Source: Neolewinella persica DSM 23188
Lineage (GTDB): Bacteria > Bacteroidota > Bacteroidia > Chitinophagales > Saprospiraceae
DNA: 58,423 nt
NCBI RefSeq assembly: GCF_000373105.1
Contig: NZ_KB890414.1
Location: forward strand, 299,677-358,099
Reading direction: 5' to 3'
Shown here: piece by piece, positions 17,047 through 25,159 of the stretch
Position numbering within the stretch: the stretch's first letter is position 1
How the letters are laid out: each line of letters starts with the position of its first letter
The notes under the pieces: generated by a model
What the model saw: the letters and a program-made list of their open reading frames with translations, nothing else
Database searches by the model: none
Told to the model about the DNA's origin: nothing
Translations under genes and position numbers: made by a program

Positions 17047-17054
17047 CAAAGGTA
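17047..17054 (-). promoter_or_regulatory. Candidate -7 box for rlmN
   Basis: TACCTTTG on the minus strand, about 120 nt upstream of the rlmN start. No well-spaced -33 box was identified. A small hairpin (GTTGTA ... TACAAC, 17067-17086) lies just upstream. Confidence 0.4.
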
Positions 17055-17173
17055 CGGCCTTTAGACGTTGTATATTTTTTTACAACTAACCAATATCTAA
17101 AACCGTTTCCTCCATCCACCCGTATCTTACGGGCCTCACGAAAAACGTTAATCTCTTGGCGCATAATGGCAAC

Positions 17174-18034
17174 ATGGACCCCAACTCCTGGGCACTCTAC
17201 GAAGAGGCCCTGCGTTACGACAAAGTCGGAGACGTGTACACGGCCGTGAAGCTCCTCAAGAAAGTCACCCGCCTCAGCCCTGACTGGCCGGAAGGCTACG
17301 TGGCCCTTGGTCACATTTACCACCAACGTCGGGAATGGAAGCCAGCCTTTCACTACTGGAAAAAATCCGTTGCGCTGGATGCCGACGACCGGGAGGCCTG
17401 GTGGCACCTCGGCCTCGCCGCCACCGGCCTTGGCCGCATGCGGGTCGCCGCCACGGTCTGGAATAAATTCGGCTTTGAGAAAACCGACCTTTCCCAACCC
17501 CTTTCCTTAGAAGTCAAGGGAGCGGAAGGTTACGAGATCCTCTGGATGCAGCCGTTGGACGCGGCCCGTGGCCGCATTCTCAGCATCCCCCACCCCGGCA
17601 GCAACCTCCGTTACCGTGACCTGATGCTGTACAATCGCCGCCTACAAGCGGGCACCAACGTCATCGGCGCCCGCCGCATCGCCGTTTTCCCGTCCCTCGA
17701 CCGTCTGAAACGCTCCCCTTACCAAACCTTCAGCTGCCTGTTACACACCAGTTCCGCCAAATCCATCGCACAATTGGAAAGTCTGTGCTTCGAGGCTGGG
17801 CTCGGCTTCGAAATCTGGAGTAATGCCAGCCACGCCACCCGGCTCCAGAAAAGTAAGGCCAGTGATTCGGAGAAGGATGCCTTTCCTGAATACTATAACG
17901 ACCTGGTACCAAGACCCGACCACGGTACTGCACTCGTGGCCATCGCTGCCATCCACCCCGCTGAGGTGGAACGAACGCTTAACGACTGGCAGATCATTAG
18001 TTTGGCGGGATACTCGGATTTGAGGGGTTACTAG
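17174..18034 (+). CDS. TPR protein of unknown function
   Basis: This 286-residue protein starts at ATG 17174 (MDPNSWALYEEALRYDKVGD); an in-frame TTG at 17156 is less likely. Residues ~1-105 are three TPR units (ALRYDKVGDVYTAVKLLKKV, ALGHIYHQRREWKPAFHYWK, LGLAATGLGRMRVAATVWNK). The remaining ~170 residues form a domain I do not recognise. It begins EGYEILWMQPLDAARGRILS, which resembles small tRNA/DUF4265-like beta domains only loosely. It has no signal or membrane segment. It is followed closely by a second TPR gene on the same strand. Confidence 0.75.
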   Translation: MDPNSWALYEEALRYDKVGDVYTAVKLLKKVTRLSPDWPEGYVALGHIYHQRREWKPAFHYWKKSVALDADDREAWWHLGLAATGLGRMRVAATVWNKFGFEKTDLSQPLSLEVKGAEGYEILWMQPLDAARGRILSIPHPGSNLRYRDLMLYNRRLQAGTNVIGARRIAVFPSLDRLKRSPYQTFSCLLHTSSAKSIAQLESLCFEAGLGFEIWSNASHATRLQKSKASDSEKDAFPEYYNDLVPRPDHGTALVAIAAIHPAEVERTLNDWQIISLAGYSDLRGY

Positions 18035-18097
18035 GAACGAGGAGTGAAGCGACCGCCCTTTAACCGTTCCCTAACCAAAGCCCACCGATCTCCGTCC

Positions 18098-18105
18098 TAT
18101 CTTTG
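18098..18105 (+). promoter_or_regulatory. Bacteroidota -7 box (TATCTTTG) for the membrane TPR gene
   Basis: TATCTTTG fits TAnnTTTG and lies 19 nt before the TTG at 18125. It argues against the GTG start at 18044. Confidence 0.5.
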
Positions 18106-18124
18106 CAAAATAAACTCCTGCACT

Positions 18125-18652
18125 TTGTCCAAAGTCCTCTCCATCGGCTTAGTTGCCGTGATAACCCTTTTCTCCATATTTGCCATGACGTCTTATCGCC
18201 AGGCAAATAAGGGTGCGTTATTGTTCGGAAAATACTTCGAAGCAGCACCGATGGAAGGCTACGGCACCCAACGGAGCCTGGCCTCCGGGCAACGTGACAC
18301 CGACGCTTCCATTCTCCGGCAGGGCATTGCTTATCACCAACAAGAGGACTTCGATCTTGCGCTGGTCTCCTTCCGGGCCTATTTGGAAGGTAATCCGGAA
18401 CCAGACAACGGCCAGGTATTTCTATTAGCAGCTACCGCAGCTATGGCTTCGGGTAATTATGCCGAAGGCGAAGAATACCTGGAGCAGATAGCCAAAGACG
18501 ATCCCCAATACGGGGCAGCAGCCTCCTGGCATACCGCATTGCTGGAGCTGAGGAAAGAGCATCTGGAAGTGGCAGCAGCTGAGTTTCGCCTGCTAGAACA
18601 ATCGGGTATGGACCGCTTGTACCCGGTAAAAGCGATTCTGGAAAACTTTTAG
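18125..18652 (+). CDS. Membrane-anchored TPR protein
   Basis: From the TTG at 18125 this is a 175-residue protein with an N-terminal membrane segment (SKVLSIGLVAVITLFSIFA) and TPR-like helices after it (GIAYHQQEDFDLALVSFRAY, AATAAMASGNYAEGEEYLEQ, LLELRKEHLEVAAAEF). The frame is open back to a GTG at 18044, giving 202 residues. However, a TATCTTTG promoter box lies inside that extension, so I prefer 18125. The architecture resembles the periplasmic half of Bacteroidota anti-sigma proteins without the cytoplasmic domain. It is 3' to another TPR gene and convergent with the MerR gene. Confidence 0.65.
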   Translation: MSKVLSIGLVAVITLFSIFAMTSYRQANKGALLFGKYFEAAPMEGYGTQRSLASGQRDTDASILRQGIAYHQQEDFDLALVSFRAYLEGNPEPDNGQVFLLAATAAMASGNYAEGEEYLEQIAKDDPQYGAAASWHTALLELRKEHLEVAAAEFRLLEQSGMDRLYPVKAILENF

Positions 18653-18685
18653 GCAACGAGCGTGCCAAACAGCCGAAGACTTCTC

Positions 18686-19570
18686 CTATTTCAACGTGGC
18701 GACCAACGTCAGCATGTCATCCAATCCGTTCACGACCCGCACGCGCGCTTCGCCGGAGAAATCATGCATGCTAGCTTGGTAACCAGACAGCAGCAGGGTC
18801 AACTTCGGGCAACCATTCAATACACCAGCTACGTGCCGGTCTACCGGCTCGTGAACGAAAGCGTTAGAAAAAATAGTAAACAGGTAATCGACACGGGTGC
18901 AGTTTACAACGTCTACAAGGTCGGAGACGCTGACATCTCCCCCAAGGTAAAGGGTACTGAAGCCGCGCTTTCGCAGCAGGTAATCGACAAACAATAAACT
19001 GAGCTCCTGCCGTTCTCCGTCTGGCAGGTAGAGGCCAAATACCTGAGATTCCCGTTGGCGGGTTACCGGTAGCGCATCCGTGGCGGCGATAAGCTTTCGG
19101 CGAAGGAGGTTCCCGATGAAGGCCTCCTGAACCGGAGCGACCGAACCGGTGAAGTACAGTACGCCGAGTTTGTCGAGAAAGGGATAAATGACCTCCAGCA
19201 TTGTTTCTTCAAAGCCGCGTTGCCGGATGTTGGTGTCAATGATGTGACTGAACTTAAATTCGTCCATTTCCACAGCGGAGAGCGTCAGGGCGTCCAGTTG
19301 GGTATCGGGGCTGACGTTGATCGAGCTGATCGCCACCACCTTTTTAGAACGTTCTTCGGTGCGCATTTTAGCGATCTGCGAAATTCGCATACCGTTTTTA
19401 TTCAGCAGGGCGACATTCAATAATTCCCGCAAGTCTTCGTCAAGGTAGTACCTGATATTCGTCGCGGTACGCTTTGGCGTCACGATGTTGTACCGTTGCT
19501 CCCAGGCACGCAGCGTTGCGGCCTTGATACCGGTAAGTTTTTCCAGATCACTGATTGAATAGACTGCCAA
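18686..19570 (-). CDS. MerR-family regulator with B12-binding-like sensor domain
   Basis: This 294-residue protein has a MerR winged-helix domain (residues 1-70, YSISDLEKLTGIKAATLRAW ... RRYY-like NIRYYLDEDLREL). A helical B12-binding-2 bundle follows (about 95-165), then a Rossmann-type cobalamin-binding fold (about 175-290). This is the CarH/LitR layout, in which adenosylcobalamin makes the repressor light-sensitive. The usual ExHE ligand motif reads DGERQEL (184-190) here, with Gln at 188 where the cobalt-ligating His is expected, so cobalamin binding is doubtful. The start is TTG at 19570 and no ATG fits. No carotenoid or photolyase genes lie nearby, so the target is unknown. Confidence 0.85.
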   Translation of the reverse strand: MAVYSISDLEKLTGIKAATLRAWEQRYNIVTPKRTATNIRYYLDEDLRELLNVALLNKNGMRISQIAKMRTEERSKKVVAISSINVSPDTQLDALTLSAVEMDEFKFSHIIDTNIRQRGFEETMLEVIYPFLDKLGVLYFTGSVAPVQEAFIGNLLRRKLIAATDALPVTRQRESQVFGLYLPDGERQELSLLFVDYLLRKRGFSTLYLGGDVSVSDLVDVVNCTRVDYLFTIFSNAFVHEPVDRHVAGVLNGCPKLTLLLSGYQASMHDFSGEARVRVVNGLDDMLTLVATLK

Positions 19571-19874
19571 GGATAGATTTTAACGGTGAAAATGCCGGAT
19601 TGGGTCAAAAAAAGTAAGAATTTATGCCAGCCGGGGGACTAACGCGAACCTAAGTGAATAGTTCAGGCCATTTGACACAATCGGTTTGTGACCTTTTGGC
19701 TATTTTTCGCGGCCCTTATAGTGTTTTGGCGCGAACGCTGGTGCAATGTTAGTATTTTATAGTGCAAAGGTGGGCTTTTTGCCGCCCCGGGCGGCTGAGG
19801 CAAAACTTTGCTGCTTAACCGCCGTATCTTGCACCTGCGTCCGCGCCTTCAAAACCCGGCTAATACCCAAACTT
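19571..19874. other. Divergent intergenic region with GC hairpin and dispersed element
   Basis: This 304-bp gap holds a short GC hairpin (GCCGCC 19781-19786 with GGCGGC 19790-19795) and the dispersed element at 19831-19847. A longer reading frame of the downstream T9SS gene passes through here but has no signal peptide until 19875. Confidence 0.5.
19831..19847 (+). repeat. Dispersed GC-rich element upstream of T9SS type A gene
   Basis: Reads GCACCTGCGTCCGCGCC (one variant base). TGCT is at 19809-19812, exactly 18 nt upstream. The bases before it (TATCTTG) resemble a TAnnTTTG box. It lies 27 nt before the ATG at 19875 and points toward it. Confidence 0.7.
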
Positions 19875-22694
19875 ATGCTATTACGTTACCGTCTACTTTT
19901 TCTGCTGCTCGCCTTCGGCCTGCCCGTTCTCACCGCCCAAACCTGTGATTACCAACTGGTGCTCGAAGACCGTGGGGGCAATGGGTGGAACGGTGGTATC
20001 CTCACCTTGCGCATCAACGGCATCGCGGCCTCTCCTTATACCCTGACGCCAGACAACAGCAACGGTAGTCGCCGGAGTTACTACTTCTCCGTTAATGACG
20101 AAGACAACATCCAAATCGGTTTTGCTCAGGGCGCCTTCCCCGAAGAGTCCGTCTTCAGTCTGCTCAACAATGCCGATAGCTTGTTGTACACTAATGCTGC
20201 CGCCCCCGTTGCGGGAAACAATGTTTTCGCTATTACGGCCAATTGCATAGCGTGTGCTCCCCCGGCCGCCAACAGCATTGAATTTTTTCGCGTACGGGCG
20301 ACTACCGCCGACCTGAAATTTCGCGGGCTGCCCGCTGCAGAAAATCCGCTGTATCGCATCCAATACCGTGGCGGAAACTATGACCCTTCAATCGATGATG
20401 ACGGTACGACCATCACTGGTACCAACACCCAGTACCGCATCGAAAACCTTGAATCTGACAGCCTGTACACTTTCTGGATAGATGCCGTTTGCCGTGCCCT
20501 CGACGATACCTCCAAAGTACGCGGCCCGTACGTGATCAAAACTCAAAAACGCGTTGATGTGGGCATCACCCAATTAATGGCCCCCGCCACCGGTTGTGAC
20601 CTGACGAATGAAAACGTGACCATCGGCATCACCAATTTTGGTGGTGAGCCGCAGGCTTTTTTCAACGTTGATTTTGCCATCGATGGCTTTCCTGCCGGTG
20701 TAGAAAGACCACAAGATGGTATTTTCACCGGCGTAGTTGGGGTAGACAGCACTGAGTTTTTTACTTTCGACATTCAGGCTTTTCTCGACATCCCTGGCAC
20801 CTATGAATTCACCATTTGGACCGAACTGGAGGGTGACGAAGATAACAGTAATGATACACTGACCATTTCAGTGACGAATATTCCGCAGATCACTGACTTC
20901 CCTTACACCGAAGGCTTTGAGGCTGATAATGGCTTCTGGTACGTCGACCGGCAGGGGCGCGGCGTCTCCAGCTGGGCCTGGGGCAAACCCAATAATGAGC
21001 TGATCAACCGTGCTCCACAGGGGCGCAACGCCTGGGTTACCAACCTTACCGGCGATTACAACAACCTCGAAGAGAGCTACCTAGTATCCCCATGTTTTGA
21101 TCTTTCAGACATGGAGAACGATCCGCTGTTCACCTGCCAGCTTTTCGTGGATACGGAAGCAGGCTTCGACGGCGTCTCGCTGGAAATCACCTCCGATGGA
21201 GGAGAGACCTGGCGTACCGTTGAGACCAGCCCGGCTGGCATCAACTGGTACAACGACCTGATGGACCAACGTTGGACCCGCAACGATACCCAGGTTGCCA
21301 CCGTAGCTCAGTTCCTCGAAGGCGTGGCTGGCGACACCATTCAGCTACGGTTCGCTTTCCGCAGTAATGCTTTTGAAACAGCTGAAGGTATCCTCGTCGA
21401 CGCCGTCTCGCTTACCGAACGGGCCGACCGTAACCTGGCCGCAGCCCAGGCATTTACCATCAACCCTTCCGTTTGTAGCTCACCGACGGACTCCGTCAGG
21501 GTCCGGTTTTCTAATCTCGGGCTAACGTTTGCAGAAGACTTCGACCTCAATTACCGCGTCAATGGCGGTACCGTGATCACCGAAGCATTCCCCGGCAGCG
21601 TTCGTCCCGGGCAAAGTACCACCTTCATTTTTGCCACTCCGTTTGACGGAACGCTCGCGGCCGAAAGCCGCATCGAGGTATGGACCTCTCTGACGGACGA
21701 TGTGGATAACTCCAATGACACCACCGTTTTCTTCCTGCGTACCCGTGAAGACATCCCCTTCTTTGAAGGATTTGCCCGCCCGCTGGTCCCCGCCGGATGG
21801 GTGCTGGACGAAGACCTGATGCTGACTGACCTCAGCGGCATGGGCAATTTTTCCATCTACGACAACCTGAACAGTACGGATACCACCTTGCTGTTCCGGA
21901 CGACAAACTACGGTAACGTTGCCTCTGGCGACAGCCTACGCTTCTCCGTAGTCTTCCGCGAGTTCGACACCGACACGCCTTATACGGATTCTACCCGAAT
22001 GACCGTTCGCGCCTACATAGATTGTGCTGAAACCAGCGAAACGATCGCCGAACTCACCCTGGCCGGAGACAGTATTGTCGCCATTGACCTGGAGAGCTAC
22101 GCCGGAAGTTCTCTCCAGTTCGAAGTCTTCATGCAACGGGATTCTGGTGACTTCGACGTCACCTTCGATGATTTCAATATTAAGCGTTGCGCCGACAACC
22201 TCGGCCTGATGGTAGACGTCATCGACGTAACCAGTGGCAACGTGAACGACGGCGCCGCTACCGTCATCCCTGGCGGTGGTGTAGCTCCGTTCAATTACAG
22301 TTGGCCCGGCGGGCAAACCGCCAATGCCGTTGACAACTTGGTTGCCGGCACCTACACGGTAATGGTTACCGACGCCGTGGGCTGTACCGATGAGGTTACC
22401 TTCCGGGTATCCTTCCCGGTTGCGACCACCGACCCGGCCAACCTGCTCACCGACCTACAGGTATTCCCCAATCCTACTTCCGGCCTGCTTGAAGTTAAGC
22501 TGGAGTTGCCCGAAGCCAGCACACTCCGCGCTGCTGTTTATGACCTCACGGGTCGCCAGTTGCAGGCATATGATTTCGGTCGTCAGCTCCGCCTGAATGA
22601 ACAGCTCGACTTCAGCGCCTACCCGGCTGGCATCTACCTGCTGCGGTTACGTACGGCTGATGCTGCACGGACGATACGAGTGGTGCTTCGTTAG
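19875..22694 (+). CDS. T9SS type A sorting domain surface protein
   Basis: This is a 939-residue secreted protein from ATG 19875 (signal peptide MLLRYRLLFLLLAFGLPVLT, cleavage near TAQ). The N-terminal domain (CDYQLVLEDRGGNGWNGG) is like the C-rich jelly-roll segments seen in many T9SS proteins. Two MAM-like or adhesion jelly rolls follow (PYTEGFEADNGFWYVDRQG, VSPCFDLSDMEND; later PFFEGFARPLVPAGWVLDE), separated by CARDB-like Ig repeats (VSFxNLGLTFAEDFDLNYRV pattern). A SprB-type repeat (GVAPFNYSWPGGQTANAVDN) precedes the type A sorting signal (LQVFPNPTSGLLEVKLELP ... YDLTGRQLQAYDF ... GIYLLRLRT). It is exported and surface-attached or released. The ligand is unknown. Confidence 0.9.
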   Translation: MLLRYRLLFLLLAFGLPVLTAQTCDYQLVLEDRGGNGWNGGILTLRINGIAASPYTLTPDNSNGSRRSYYFSVNDEDNIQIGFAQGAFPEESVFSLLNNADSLLYTNAAAPVAGNNVFAITANCIACAPPAANSIEFFRVRATTADLKFRGLPAAENPLYRIQYRGGNYDPSIDDDGTTITGTNTQYRIENLESDSLYTFWIDAVCRALDDTSKVRGPYVIKTQKRVDVGITQLMAPATGCDLTNENVTIGITNFGGEPQAFFNVDFAIDGFPAGVERPQDGIFTGVVGVDSTEFFTFDIQAFLDIPGTYEFTIWTELEGDEDNSNDTLTISVTNIPQITDFPYTEGFEADNGFWYVDRQGRGVSSWAWGKPNNELINRAPQGRNAWVTNLTGDYNNLEESYLVSPCFDLSDMENDPLFTCQLFVDTEAGFDGVSLEITSDGGETWRTVETSPAGINWYNDLMDQRWTRNDTQVATVAQFLEGVAGDTIQLRFAFRSNAFETAEGILVDAVSLTERADRNLAAAQAFTINPSVCSSPTDSVRVRFSNLGLTFAEDFDLNYRVNGGTVITEAFPGSVRPGQSTTFIFATPFDGTLAAESRIEVWTSLTDDVDNSNDTTVFFLRTREDIPFFEGFARPLVPAGWVLDEDLMLTDLSGMGNFSIYDNLNSTDTTLLFRTTNYGNVASGDSLRFSVVFREFDTDTPYTDSTRMTVRAYIDCAETSETIAELTLAGDSIVAIDLESYAGSSLQFEVFMQRDSGDFDVTFDDFNIKRCADNLGLMVDVIDVTSGNVNDGAATVIPGGGVAPFNYSWPGGQTANAVDNLVAGTYTVMVTDAVGCTDEVTFRVSFPVATTDPANLLTDLQVFPNPTSGLLEVKLELPEASTLRAAVYDLTGRQLQAYDFGRQLRLNEQLDFSAYPAGIYLLRLRTADAARTIRVVLR

Positions 22695-22796
22695 TCTGGA
22701 GGTCGGGTAATCTTGTAGGCTACCGCACGGGGATGCTCGCTCGCGCTCGTGTGGTAGCCTACAAGACCACAAGACTACCGGACCACAAGACTATTT
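22694..22796. repeat. Octamer-derived inverted repeat between T9SS gene and bshA
   Basis: The arms 22712-22729 and 22748-22765 pair over 18 bp with one mismatch (CTTGTAGGCTACC core). Outside the hairpin the sequence keeps an 8-bp period: AGTCTGGA, GGTCGGGT, AATCTTGT on the left, and on the opposite strand AGTCTTGT, GGTCCGGT, AGTCTTGT, GGTCTTGT on the right. It may also act as a terminator. Confidence 0.7.
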
Positions 22797-22844
22797 CCCG
22801 GCTCCATCGGGAACATTCCTCCCTCTTCAAACCTTATTGAAGCT

Positions 22845-24008
22845 ATGAAGATTGGTGTTGTTTGTTACCCAACCTATGGAGGTAGTGGCGTTCTGGCCAC
22901 AGAACTAGGTCTGGGATTGGCCCGGAAAGGACATGAGGTCCATTTTATTACTTATCGCAGGCCCGCGCGCCTCGGCGGTTTTCAGGCTAATGTATTTTAC
23001 CACGAAGTGGACAGCGGGTCCGATTACCCCCTGTTTGAATTTGCGCCTTACGAAACGGCATTGGCTTCGAAGCTGGTTGACGTAATTGAACACCACGGCA
23101 TTGATTTACTGCACGTTCATTATGCCGTACCCCATGCATCGGTTGCTTACATGGCACGTAAAATCCTGATCAGCCGCGGAAGGTATGTCCCCTTTGTGAC
23201 CACACTACACGGCACAGACATTACGCTGGTGGGTACCCACCCGGCCTACGCTCCGACCATCACTTTTGCCATCAACAAATCTGATGGGGTAACGGCAGTT
23301 TCCCAATCTCTGCGAAAGGACACGCTTGAAAATTTTGACATTTGTAATCCGATCGAGGTTATTTACAACTTCATCGATTTCAAACGCTTCAAACGTGACA
23401 ATAAAGATCATTTCAAGGCCGCCATTGCCCCCAACGGAGAACGGATTCTGATTCATGTTTCTAATTTCAGGCCGGTCAAACGCGTCGACGACGTTATTTA
23501 CATTTTTAAGATCGTCAATGACGAGATCCCGAGCAAGCTCCTGCTTATCGGAGACGGACCAGAACGTAGTCGTTGCGAAGAACTCAGTCGTAAACTCGGC
23601 CTGAGCGCCGACATACGTTTCCTTGGTAAGCAGGATGCGGTAGAAGAACTGCTGGCGGTATCTGACCTGTTCCTCCTCCCTTCCGCCAGCGAGAGTTTTG
23701 GTTTAGCAGCCCTGGAGGCCATGGCCTGCCAGGTACCGGTCATCAGTAGTAATGTTGGTGGTATTCCCGAAGTTAACATCGATGGGCAAACCGGTTTTCT
23801 ATCCGGTGTTGGCATGGTTGATAAAATGGCAGAGGATGCACTGACCATTCTAAAGGACGATACCGTACTTGCACGCTTTCGCGCTGCTGCCCTAACGCAG
23901 GCGGCGCGTTTCGACATCGAAGAAATTATTCCCAAGTATGAGGCTTACTATCAAAAAGTGATCGACCGAACCATCGTGAAGCCGGAGGAACCAGTATTTG
24001 ATTGTTAA
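22845..24008 (+). CDS. bshA: N-acetyl-alpha-D-glucosaminyl L-malate synthase BshA
   Basis: This 387-residue GT4 glycosyltransferase carries out the first step of bacillithiol synthesis, joining GlcNAc from UDP-GlcNAc to L-malate. The N-terminus MKIGVVCYPTYGGSGVLATE is the BshA signature, followed by GHEVHFITYRRPARL and LLHVHYAVPHASVAYMA. The C-terminal Rossmann half has HVSNFRPVKRVDDV, LLIGDGPERSRCEEL and the nucleotide-sugar motif SESFGLAALEAMACQVPVIS with the EX7E glutamates. Its length is normal. BshB and BshC are not in the window. It is cytoplasmic. Confidence 0.93.
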   Translation: MKIGVVCYPTYGGSGVLATELGLGLARKGHEVHFITYRRPARLGGFQANVFYHEVDSGSDYPLFEFAPYETALASKLVDVIEHHGIDLLHVHYAVPHASVAYMARKILISRGRYVPFVTTLHGTDITLVGTHPAYAPTITFAINKSDGVTAVSQSLRKDTLENFDICNPIEVIYNFIDFKRFKRDNKDHFKAAIAPNGERILIHVSNFRPVKRVDDVIYIFKIVNDEIPSKLLLIGDGPERSRCEELSRKLGLSADIRFLGKQDAVEELLAVSDLFLLPSASESFGLAALEAMACQVPVISSNVGGIPEVNIDGQTGFLSGVGMVDKMAEDALTILKDDTVLARFRAAALTQAARFDIEEIIPKYEAYYQKVIDRTIVKPEEPVFDC

Positions 24009-24165
24009 TGGTTTATAAGCTGGATCGGATTACTAATTTCGGTATGAACTGAAGCAAAACATTCCATTGTGAATGTTTAAAATTGGGGGGCGACGAAAGA
24101 GCATACACCGAGAAACAAGTGCCAAAAAGACAAAGCGAACGAACAATTGGAGGTGCAGACGAGGT

Positions 24166-24203
24166 ATTATCTACAGTATTACACAATGTTTAGTGTAGAT
24201 AAT
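24166..24203 (+). promoter_or_regulatory. 10-bp inverted repeat upstream of the acidic lipoprotein gene
   Basis: ATTATCTACA (24166-24175) pairs with TGTAGATAAT (24194-24203). It ends 23 nt before the ATG at 24227. It could be an operator or a leader hairpin. Confidence 0.4.
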
Positions 24204-24226
24204 TAATAATAAAGCCCCCTGAAATT

Positions 24227-24814
24227 ATGAAATTTCGTATTCTTTCCATTTGCGCGCTCGCCGCTTTTTCTTTTTTCGCTTGTGATGTAGATCAGACCAG
24301 TGAAGGTGAAATGCCTTCCGTAGATGTTGACGTTCAAGCCGACCGTGGTTCCTTACCCACTTACGATGTAGAGTGGGCAGACGTTGACGTAACCACCACC
24401 ACACGTACCATCGAAGTTCCTAAGGTAAGAGTGGTAATGGTAGAAGAAACTGTCGAAGTCCCCGTAGTAGACGTAGATTGGCCCAGTGAACTTGGCGACA
24501 AAGAGGAACAAACACTTATGGTAGAAGCTGACGTGAATCAGGAAGCCAATCTTGAAATTCAGGAAGTATACACTACCGGCAATCGCATCATCGTCTTAGC
24601 AGAGCTTGAAAAAGCAGGTGAAATGCTTGAAGATGGCGAAGTTATGTCCATAAGCGACCAAGTTGTCGTGAATGCACCCGATCTCGACGTTCGCTATTAC
24701 ATTATTGGTGACCGCCCCGATGGTATTCGTAACAATCGCTTCAAGTATATCAGCAGCCGTAATGACCTGAAGGACATGATGACTAACGGTCGTTCCATTT
24801 ACATGAAGAAGTAA
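24227..24814 (+). CDS. Acidic lipoprotein of unknown function
   Basis: This 195-residue protein starts MKFRILSICALAAFSFFACD, with a lipobox Cys at residue 19. The N-terminal half is low-complexity and rich in Asp/Val pairs (VDVDVQADRG, VEWADVDVTTTT, VPKVRVVMVEETVEVPVVDV), suggesting beta strands with a regular alternation. The C-terminal half is more globular and contains NRIIVLAELEKAGEMLEDGE and DVRYYIIGDRPDG. I recognise no family. It is followed by a strong terminator, so it is the last gene of its transcript, and the 218-bp gap upstream suggests its own promoter. Confidence 0.75.
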   Translation: MKFRILSICALAAFSFFACDVDQTSEGEMPSVDVDVQADRGSLPTYDVEWADVDVTTTTRTIEVPKVRVVMVEETVEVPVVDVDWPSELGDKEEQTLMVEADVNQEANLEIQEVYTTGNRIIVLAELEKAGEMLEDGEVMSISDQVVVNAPDLDVRYYIIGDRPDGIRNNRFKYISSRNDLKDMMTNGRSIYMKK

Positions 24815-24856
24815 GCTATCAGGTCTGTTCCTTCTCGAATATGACCGATCACCCTA

Positions 24857-24912
24857 CCTCCGTCAGGCTAGTTGAAGCAAAACCGTTTCAACAGCTTTAC
24901 GGAGGTTTTTTT
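24857..24912 (+). terminator. Rho-independent terminator of the lipoprotein gene
   Basis: CCTCCGT (24857-24863) pairs with ACGGAGG (24899-24905), with inner GTTGAA/TTCAAC pairing, followed by seven T. Confidence 0.85.
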
Positions 24913-24995
24913 GTTTTAATTCCTGTTCTCATTCAGCGCTCGTTTGTTAGCTGCAGCAAGATTCCCTTTTTTGCCTTGCTTTTTTCACCTTCTCT

Positions 24996-25012
24996 GCACC
25001 TGCGGCCGCGCC
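24996..25012 (+). repeat. Dispersed GC-rich element between convergent genes
   Basis: A perfect GCACCTGCGGCCGCGCC. The upstream spacer shares CTTGCT and TTTTCACCTT with the dus copy, and TGCT is 15 nt upstream. No gene start lies downstream; instead a strong hairpin follows 22 nt later. Confidence 0.75.
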
Positions 25013-25034
25013 ACCTGACACTTCAATAAAGCAG

Positions 25035-25069
25035 GCCGCCCCGAAACCCGCACTGGGTTTCGGGGCGGC
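25035..25069 (-). terminator. 15-bp hairpin, terminator of the sus operon
   Basis: GCCGCCCCGAAACCC (25035-25049) pairs perfectly with 25055-25069, with a 5-nt loop. On the minus strand it is followed by the T-containing CTGCTTTATT, fitting a terminator for susD. Confidence 0.7.
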
Positions 25070-25159
25070 ACTGAACTAATTCGGCGCTTATTTTAGAGCT
25101 TATTTTGACTTTCGCTCATGGTCCAAAATTGGCCCTTTTCGGAAAATCTCACCGAAATC

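Larger units (their letters stand above)
24815..25159. other. Convergent intergenic region with two terminators and a dispersed element
   Basis: This 345-bp gap lies between the lipoprotein gene (plus) and susD (minus). In order it contains a terminator (24857-24912), a dispersed element (24996-25012) and a 15-bp stem hairpin (25035-25069). No protein-coding sequence is evident. Confidence 0.55.
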
